Assembly: GCA_009787175.1 (NCBI GenBank)
Contig: WRGM01000129.1
Coordinates: forward strand, 1 to 11,326
Origin: Candidatus Bathycorpusculum fermentans
Lineage (GTDB): Archaea > Thermoproteota > Bathyarchaeia > Bathyarchaeales > Bathycorpusculaceae
Length of the DNA stretch: 11,326 nt
Reading direction: 5' to 3'
Positions within the stretch are counted from its first letter, which is position 1; every line of letters begins with the position of its first letter. The position numbers were made by a program, and so were the translations under genes. The notes under the pieces are model-generated. The model saw only the letters and a program-made list of their open reading frames with translations. It was not told the DNA's origin and ran no database searches. This document shows positions 6,469 through 11,326 of the stretch, piece after piece.

Positions 6469-9015
6469 ATGGCAAACTGTAAAAATAAGTCTGGTGGTCT
6501 AACTACCAAAGAAGTTAAATCTCGTCAGTTAAAGTATGGGAAAAATGAGTTGACTCTGCAGAAGAGAGAAAGCTTTGTAAAAAAGGTGTTTCATACTCTT
6601 TGTGAGCCTATGTTTTTGTTATTACTTATTGCTGCTGTTATTTATTTTATTCTAGGTGAACCTCGTGATGGGGTTATAATGTTGTTCTCTGTTGTTGGGA
6701 TTATTAGTATTGATATTGTCCAAAAATGGAAAACTGATAAAACGTTACATGCTTTAAAAGACCTCTCTGCGCCTCACATCAAAGTTTTAAGGAATGGAAA
6801 AGAAACGCAAATCGCCAGTGTTGACCTTGTTCCTGGCGATATTATGATGATTCACGAAGGTGTAAAAATTCCTGCGGATGGTTTTGTGGTTAGCTGTAAT
6901 GATTTATGCGTTGATGAGTCTTCGTTGACTGGTGAGTCTGAAAGGGTTTGGAAGGTTTCAATAGAAAACTCTGATAGTTCACATGATTATTGGCGTAAGG
7001 ATTATTGTTATGCTAGTACTCTTGTGCTTCATGGTTCTGCTGTTGTATGTGTTGATAAAATTGGTAAGGCTACGGAGTATGGTAAAATTGGTGTTAATGT
7101 CTCTGAGGTGTCCAAGGAGCGTACTCCGCTTCAGTTGCAGATTGGTAGTCTTGTTAAGATATGTGTTGGTATTGCCGCTGTTTTATTTGCCTTAGTTAGT
7201 GTTGTAACTTGGTTTAATATTTCTAGTTACATGTTTCAAGATAGGCTTATTGGTAGTGTGCTTGCGGGTGTTACAATAACTATGGCGTTGATACCTGAAG
7301 AGTTTCCTGTTATTCTAACAGTGTTTCTTTCTATGGGTGCGTGGCGTTTAGCTAAGAAGGAGTCTTTGGTGCGTAAACTCTCATCTGTTGAAACTCTTGG
7401 TGCAGTGTCCGTTTTATGTGTGGATAAAACGGGTACTCTTACTATGAATCAGATGACTGTACAGGAGGTTTGGGCTGTTAATAATGATGGTGCTGGTAGC
7501 GGTGGTGAAGAGGGTCTTTCTAAGATTATGGGTCTTGCCTGTGAGACTAGTGCTTATGATCCTATGGAGAAAGCTATGCTTGACTACTGTGAAAAGTGTG
7601 GTCTTAGTAAGCAGAGTCTTTTTGGGGATAGTGTGCTGCTTGCTGAGTATGCTTTTACGCCTGAGTTAAAGATGATGGGGCATGTCTGGCGTTGTGATGG
7701 CAAAATAGTTATAGCTGCTAAGGGTTCTCCTGAGCGTATATTAACTATTTGTCAATTGACAGCTGATGAGCGTGTTTTAGCGGAACGTAAAATTTATGAG
7801 ATGGGTCAGCAGGGTCTTCGGGTTATAGCTGTGGCAGCGGCAACTTTGAGCAGTGAGTCTGATATACCTAAAAATCTTGTTGACTGCACTCTAACAATAT
7901 GTGGCTTAATTGGTCTTGTTGATCCTCCGCGTGAAACTGTTAAAAATGATGTAGCCCTCTGTAGTAAAGCCGGTATCCGTATTGTTATGATTACAGGTGA
8001 TAATGGAATAACCGCAGCGGCTGTTGCGAAAAGAATTGATATGAAGAATTATGATAGTATAATTACAGGTGATGAGCTTGAGAAAATGTCTGATGCTGAT
8101 TTGCGAATGATTGTTAAAAGGGTTAACATTTTCTCTCGAGTTACACCTGAGCATAAGCTGCGTATAGTGAAGGCTTTCAAGGATAATGGCGAAATTGTAG
8201 CTATGACGGGTGATGGCGTAAATGATGCCCCCGCATTAAAATATGCCGATATAGGTATCGCTATGGGTAAACGTGGAAGCGAAGTATCCCGTGAAGCAGC
8301 TGACCTAATTCTTATGAACGACAACTTTTCCACTATAGTAGACACCGTAAAAGATGGCAGACGAATTTACGACAACATACGCAAGGCAGTAAGCTATGTC
8401 TTCACCATACATGTACCCGTAGCCTTAGTAACTCTATTTGCTCCTCTATTAGGCATATATCATACAAGCTTGCTGCTCCTTCCCTTGCATATCGTTTTAC
8501 TCGAACTAATAATAGATCCAACATGCTCCATTGTACTAGAACGACAACCTGCAGAAACAAATATTATGAAACGACCACCGCGGAACCCAAAAGAAAAACT
8601 GTTAGACCTTAAAACTTTAACAAAATGCATCCTGCAAGGTATAACCATATTTGCCACGTCATTTGGCATTTATTATTACATGTTAACATCCTTTTCTCCT
8701 AATAACGCATTTATAGCCCGCTCTATGGGTCTTGCCGTTTTAATATTTGCTAACCTATTCCTAGTACAAGTCAACAGTTCCAATACTGATAACATTTTCA
8801 CCTCCCTTAAACGTTTATCTAAAGATAAAGTCCTATGGACAGCAAATATTCTTACGATAATAGGACTATTTGCAATGCTATATAGCCCCCTAAACAGCTT
8901 TCTAAAACTTGCCCCCCTCTCAGCCGCTCAGCTACTCTTTGTTTTAGGCATAGCCGCCGCGTCTGTATTATGGTATGAAATAGTAAAAATAGTGAAAAAG
9001 CTTAAAGAAAATTAG
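6469..9015 (+). CDS. P-type cation-transporting ATPase (P2-like, Ca2+/cation family, PEEFP variant)
   Basis: This 848-residue pump couples ATP hydrolysis to cation transport across the cytoplasmic membrane. All core elements are present in order: the N-terminal cation-ATPase motif (GLTTKEVKSRQLKYGKNEL, 10-28), M1-M2 (about 45-82), the A-domain phosphatase loop LTGES (153-157), and M3-M4 (about 228-290) with PEEFP (276-280). Next come the phosphorylation site DKTGTLT with D319, the nucleotide-binding KGSPERI (418-424), the TGDN hinge (509-512), and TGDGVNDAP (580-588). Six C-terminal membrane segments follow (about 640-840), with IDPTCSIV in M6. Classical SERCA-type Ca2+ pumps have PEGLP in M4; PEEFP marks a separate prokaryotic branch whose ion is not established, so Ca2+ is only a guess. 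No good Shine-Dalgarno precedes the ATG. Codon choice changes sharply near residue 600. Confidence 0.93.
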   Translation: MANCKNKSGGLTTKEVKSRQLKYGKNELTLQKRESFVKKVFHTLCEPMFLLLLIAAVIYFILGEPRDGVIMLFSVVGIISIDIVQKWKTDKTLHALKDLSAPHIKVLRNGKETQIASVDLVPGDIMMIHEGVKIPADGFVVSCNDLCVDESSLTGESERVWKVSIENSDSSHDYWRKDYCYASTLVLHGSAVVCVDKIGKATEYGKIGVNVSEVSKERTPLQLQIGSLVKICVGIAAVLFALVSVVTWFNISSYMFQDRLIGSVLAGVTITMALIPEEFPVILTVFLSMGAWRLAKKESLVRKLSSVETLGAVSVLCVDKTGTLTMNQMTVQEVWAVNNDGAGSGGEEGLSKIMGLACETSAYDPMEKAMLDYCEKCGLSKQSLFGDSVLLAEYAFTPELKMMGHVWRCDGKIVIAAKGSPERILTICQLTADERVLAERKIYEMGQQGLRVIAVAAATLSSESDIPKNLVDCTLTICGLIGLVDPPRETVKNDVALCSKAGIRIVMITGDNGITAAAVAKRIDMKNYDSIITGDELEKMSDADLRMIVKRVNIFSRVTPEHKLRIVKAFKDNGEIVAMTGDGVNDAPALKYADIGIAMGKRGSEVSREAADLILMNDNFSTIVDTVKDGRRIYDNIRKAVSYVFTIHVPVALVTLFAPLLGIYHTSLLLLPLHIVLLELIIDPTCSIVLERQPAETNIMKRPPRNPKEKLLDLKTLTKCILQGITIFATSFGIYYYMLTSFSPNNAFIARSMGLAVLIFANLFLVQVNSSNTDNIFTSLKRLSKDKVLWTANILTIIGLFAMLYSPLNSFLKLAPLSAAQLLFVLGIAAASVLWYEIVKIVKKLKEN

Positions 9016-10373
9016 GTCATGAACCTTTTTACTGTCTCATATAAAATACTAGTACCAAATACTAAATTGTCAATTGATATACGCTCATCTATACCATGTT
9101 CACGTCTAACATATTTTCCATCTATAGGCGGCTCTGTGTACATTGGATGAAAGCCATAACAAATACTGCCCTGTTCACGATAAAACTTTGAATCCGTTCC
9201 TCCACATAACAACGTAGGTGTTACCGTACAGTTAGGCTCAAATTCACAAAGAACATCCGTTATAGTCTTATAAAGCGGCGTCTCTATCGATGACTCCGTA
9301 CCATTACACAGCTGCAAAAACTCTAATTTTAACTCACTAAGCCCTGCATCAGATAATAGCCCTCTAATTAATGATAATGTACCCTCAACAGTCTGTCCAG
9401 GCAAAATTCTGCAGTCAAATGTTACCTCACACGTACTAGGGATAATATTCGTTTTAACACCGCCTAACAACATAGTCGGAGTTAGAGTTAATTGTATCCT
9501 AGGCCGAATCTCTTCAGCCAAAGGCTCCCCTTTACCGGCTAAATAGTCAAGGATCTGCATACTCTTCTCAGGACGCATTATTAACTCTTCAAAAATCTCT
9601 TTTAAATCAGGATTCTTTTCTGCAATTTTTTTAAGAAACACTTTCACTGTTGGAGTATAAACAATCTCCGGCTTGTAACTACAAAGCTTTTCAACAGCAC
9701 AAATTATGGGCTCTATAGCGTTAACCGCAGTATTTGGCATAGAACCATGCCCCGGCTTGCCATAAGCTTTAAGCTTAAACCACATTACCCCTTTCTCAGC
9801 AGTATTTACCGTAAAAACATTACCCCTCCTTGTAGGAATAGACGCGCCCCCTCCCTCATTTAACACATAATCAGCCATAAACTTTTCGTGATGATGCTTC
9901 AAAAGCCAACTTACACCATTAAAACCGCCATTTTCCTCATCAGCCGTAGCAGCTAGCAGCACATCACCTTTAAGTTTAATACCATTACGCTTAAGCAGCT
10001 TTAATGTCATAACCTCTATAGCCGTCATACCTTTCATATCTAAAGTGCCTCTGCCATAGACAAAGTCATCTTTTACTATGCCCTCAAATGGCGGAACGCT
10101 CCACTCCGCCGAGTTAGCTGCAACAACATCAAGATGCGAGAGCAAAAGCAAACTTGGTCCATTCCCTGCGCCTTCCAAACGTGTTATTAAGCTGCCTCTT
10201 GCAGGTTTTGCCTCTATAATTTCGCACTCAAAATTATCTTTACTTAACTCTTGCTCTAAAAACTGCGCTGCAAATATTTCGTTACCGGGAGGATTAGTTG
10301 TATCTATGCAGACAAGTTTTTGTAATAACTCACAAACTTCATCGCGAATTTGATGCATTAATTGAATGGACAT
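9012..10373 (-). CDS. M20-family zinc peptidase/deacylase (ArgE/DapE/carboxypeptidase-like)
   Basis: The 453-residue cytoplasmic metalloenzyme should hydrolyse an amide or peptide bond of an N-acyl amino acid or small peptide. The two-zinc site is complete: H80 (LLSHLDVV), bridging D112 (GRGTLDMKG), general base E146 and ligand E147 (DEENGG), E173 (NEGGG) and H426 (RREHGIDE). The dimerisation domain lies between roughly 190 and 310 (KPGHGSMP at 206-213, then GGVKTNIIPS). The extra middle segment and length of about 450 are more like long M20 peptidases than compact ArgE or DapE. With no biosynthetic neighbours I would not assign arginine or lysine synthesis. The ATG at 10373 is preferred over the TTG at 10385 because GAGG lies six bases before it. 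The stop codon overlaps that of the convergent ATPase gene. Confidence 0.9.
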   Translation of the reverse strand: MSIQLMHQIRDEVCELLQKLVCIDTTNPPGNEIFAAQFLEQELSKDNFECEIIEAKPARGSLITRLEGAGNGPSLLLLSHLDVVAANSAEWSVPPFEGIVKDDFVYGRGTLDMKGMTAIEVMTLKLLKRNGIKLKGDVLLAATADEENGGFNGVSWLLKHHHEKFMADYVLNEGGGASIPTRRGNVFTVNTAEKGVMWFKLKAYGKPGHGSMPNTAVNAIEPIICAVEKLCSYKPEIVYTPTVKVFLKKIAEKNPDLKEIFEELIMRPEKSMQILDYLAGKGEPLAEEIRPRIQLTLTPTMLLGGVKTNIIPSTCEVTFDCRILPGQTVEGTLSLIRGLLSDAGLSELKLEFLQLCNGTESSIETPLYKTITDVLCEFEPNCTVTPTLLCGGTDSKFYREQGSICYGFHPMYTEPPIDGKYVRREHGIDERISIDNLVFGTSILYETVKRFMT

Positions 10374-10379
10374 ATGCTT

Positions 10380-10383
10380 CCTC
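10380..10383 (-). promoter_or_regulatory. ribosome binding site that sets the M20 peptidase start
   Basis: The minus strand reads GAGG six bases before ATG-TCC-ATT. The frame opens four codons earlier with TTG, but that would put the site inside the gene. A possible TATA element for the gene is CTTTAAAG at 10428-10435, which would give a start near 10405. That promoter assignment is weak. Confidence 0.65.
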
Positions 10384-10468
10384 AATTGAACTTATAATGT
10401 GATGTTCATAAGTATTGTTGCTATTTCCTTTAAAGCTGTGCTATTTTCTTCAAAATAAAACGATGATG

Positions 10469-10476
10469 TTTATATA
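10469..10476 (+). promoter_or_regulatory. TATA box of the Lrp-type regulator
   Basis: TTTATATA, within GTTTATATATATC at 10468-10480, is a consensus archaeal TATA box. Transcription would begin near 10497-10502, only about 20 bases before the ATG at 10523. This rules out the upstream in-frame start at 10415 and supports a product of about 168 residues. The 149-bp gap between this gene and the divergent M20 gene therefore holds both promoters. An Lrp-type product often binds near its own promoter, though no clear operator dyad is seen. Confidence 0.7.
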
Positions 10477-10522
10477 TATCGTAAAAAAATTCATAATCTC
10501 AATACGAAAGATGATGATATCT

Positions 10523-11029
10523 ATGAAAGACCTAAAACCAATAGACTACAAATTACTTTTCGAACTAATGAAAGACTCACATAGAAGCGACAGACAACTT
10601 GCTAAAGCTTTAGGCGTATCACAACCAACAGTAACAAGAAGACGTACTATGCTTGAGCAAAACTATATAGAAGGATACACAGTCATACCAAAATTCGGAC
10701 AAATCGGCTTCGAAATATCCGCATTCACATTCCTTAAAAGCAAACTAAAACAAAAAACAGGACAAGAAAAAATAGACGCTATTAAAAAACTTAGAGAATG
10801 GTACCAAAAACAACCAAACGTTATCCTATTCACAGACGGACGCGGCATGGGCTGGGACGCAGTATGCATCTCACTACACGAAAACTATACAAGCTTTTCA
10901 GAATTCATACGCGCACACGACTCAGAACTTTCAGAATGGATAATTGAAAGCCAAACATTCAACTTCGACCTAAAATCAGGCCTAAACATTAAACCATTCC
11001 ACCTAAAATATCTAGCAAACTCAAAATAA
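10523..11029 (+). CDS. Lrp/AsnC-type winged-helix transcriptional regulator
   Basis: The 168-residue product has an N-terminal HTH (about residues 4-50). DYKLLFELMKDSHRSDRQLA leads to the recognition-helix segment LGVSQPTVTRRRTMLEQ and then the wing GYTVIPKFGQIGF. This is the canonical Lrp/AsnC layout. The C-terminal half (about 62-150; VILFTDGRGMGWDAVCISLH, then SEFIRAHDSEL) resembles a RAM ligand-binding and oligomerisation domain, although it is more diverged than the HTH. Its role would be to control transcription, perhaps of the divergent M20 peptidase gene, in response to an amino acid or other small molecule; this is inferred from position only. The frame extends upstream to 10415, but the TATA box at 10469 places the start at 10523, or at the nearby ATGs 10511 or 10514. 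Third codon positions strongly favour A and C, opposite to the adhesin on the same strand. Confidence 0.85.
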   Translation: MKDLKPIDYKLLFELMKDSHRSDRQLAKALGVSQPTVTRRRTMLEQNYIEGYTVIPKFGQIGFEISAFTFLKSKLKQKTGQEKIDAIKKLREWYQKQPNVILFTDGRGMGWDAVCISLHENYTSFSEFIRAHDSELSEWIIESQTFNFDLKSGLNIKPFHLKYLANSK

Positions 11030-11031
11030 AT

Positions 11032-11073
11032 GGCGATAGTAACAATTACTATAGCCTAACACATTTTTTATTT
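11032..11073 (+). terminator. hairpin plus T-run terminator between convergent genes, possibly bidirectional
   Basis: GGCGATAGTAA (11032-11042) pairs with TTACTATAGCC (11046-11056) with one mismatch in 11 and a CAA loop. ATTTTTTATTTA follows from about 11062. It begins two bases after the regulator's stop codon. Read on the minus strand, the same hairpin is followed by ATTTATTTTGA, so it could also end the convergent gene that stops at 11083. Confidence 0.65.
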
Positions 11074-11082
11074 ACTCATGAA

Positions 11083-11326
11083 CTATTTTTCAGTAGTCTG
11101 CGAAGAGCTAGACATTGTATCTACATTCTGCAATAGTTGCTTGAGTAACATTTTCACTGTATCTTTTGGAAAATCATCAGCCGCATTTTCAAGCATTAAT
11201 TCCAGCAATTTACGCACATTCACACTTTGAGGCAGTATGTAAGGAACTGTGCAAAAATAACATGCAATTATTTGGTTGGAGAAATCATATAATTCCATTC
11301 TCCATGCAACCCTATTTTTGAAATAT
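11083..11326 (-). CDS. unrecognised protein, C-terminal part (gene continues beyond the window)
   Basis: The frame is open from the window edge to a TAG at 11083, giving at least 81 residues. An ATG at 11298 could start a 71-residue protein. However, the frame stays open upstream to the edge, and the only nearby Shine-Dalgarno-like GGAG lies too close to that ATG, so a 5'-truncated longer gene is more likely. The visible part has a CYFC pair (CxxC) in a hydrophobic stretch (IIACYFCTVPYILP), then amphipathic helices rich in Leu, Glu and Lys (VRKLLELMLENAADDF and DTVKMLLKQLLQNV). It ends in a polar SSSSQTTEK tail. I do not recognise a family. It converges on the Lrp-type regulator across a shared hairpin. 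Confidence 0.55.
   Translation of the reverse strand, partial: YFKNRVAWRMELYDFSNQIIACYFCTVPYILPQSVNVRKLLELMLENAADDFPKDTVKMLLKQLLQNVDTMSSSSQTTEK

Noticed and set aside
8049..8345. 98-codon minus-strand open frame within the ATPase gene
   Set aside because: It lies wholly antisense to the conserved P-domain coding region, which explains the sequence fully.
10415..10522. 36-residue N-terminal extension of the Lrp-type regulator
   Set aside because: It would start upstream of the strong TATA box at 10469 and adds a Phe/Lys/Ile-rich stretch not found before the HTH in this family.

Overview
The window looks like archaeal chromosome, AT-rich with a GC content probably near 40%. Four things support this. 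It encodes an archaeal/eukaryotic-type Cbf5 with a PUA domain. It encodes ribosomal protein eL14 (L14e), which bacteria lack. Several intergenic regions hold TATA-box-like elements. It encodes an Lrp-type regulator and large sequon-rich surface proteins. eL14 is absent from several euryarchaeal groups. Together with the membrane-anchored PQQ-propeller/Ig-like protein, it makes a TACK-type archaeon such as a Bathyarchaeia relative my best guess. The Pmp-like adhesin resembles those of gut-associated archaea. The lineage and the gut habitat are inference, not read from a marker.

Layout. (i) 1-75 is an AC-rich scrap with no continuity to what follows. (ii) 76-1437 (+) is a surface adhesin with Pmp-type beta-helix repeats, a List-Bact/InlB-type repeat, a Pro/Ser stalk and a C-terminal membrane anchor. 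It has no start and is broken by a 10-bp tandem duplication at 576-595 and a missing base near 958-961. (iii) 1523-3490 (-) is a translation operon in the order eL14, cbf5, and an MJ0882/RsmC-like methyltransferase that overlaps cbf5 by 8 bp. A TATA box and a strong ribosome binding site precede eL14. (iv) 3672-6122 (-) is an 816-residue exported, membrane-anchored PQQ beta-propeller protein with its own promoter and a T-rich terminator. (v) 6123-6468 is a divergent promoter region; the ATPase side has a TATA box embedded in a 7-bp inverted repeat. (vi) 6469-9015 (+) is a P2-like cation-transporting P-type ATPase with a PEEFP motif in M4. (vii) 9012-10373 (-) is an M20 zinc peptidase/deacylase whose stop codon overlaps that of the ATPase. 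(viii) 10523-11029 (+) is an Lrp/AsnC-type regulator with a clear TATA box and a hairpin-plus-T terminator. (ix) 11083-11326 (-) is the 3' end of an unrecognised gene running out of the window.

The eL14/Cbf5/methyltransferase genes act together in ribosome and RNA modification. The other genes look like separate transcription units for cell-surface, ion-transport and peptide-metabolism functions. I found no tRNA, rRNA, CRISPR array, insertion sequence or recognisable defence system. I see no convincing new multi-gene system. The most unusual signals are the decay scars in the adhesin, an abrupt strand-composition change inside the ATPase gene near 8270, and a TATA box enclosed in an inverted repeat.
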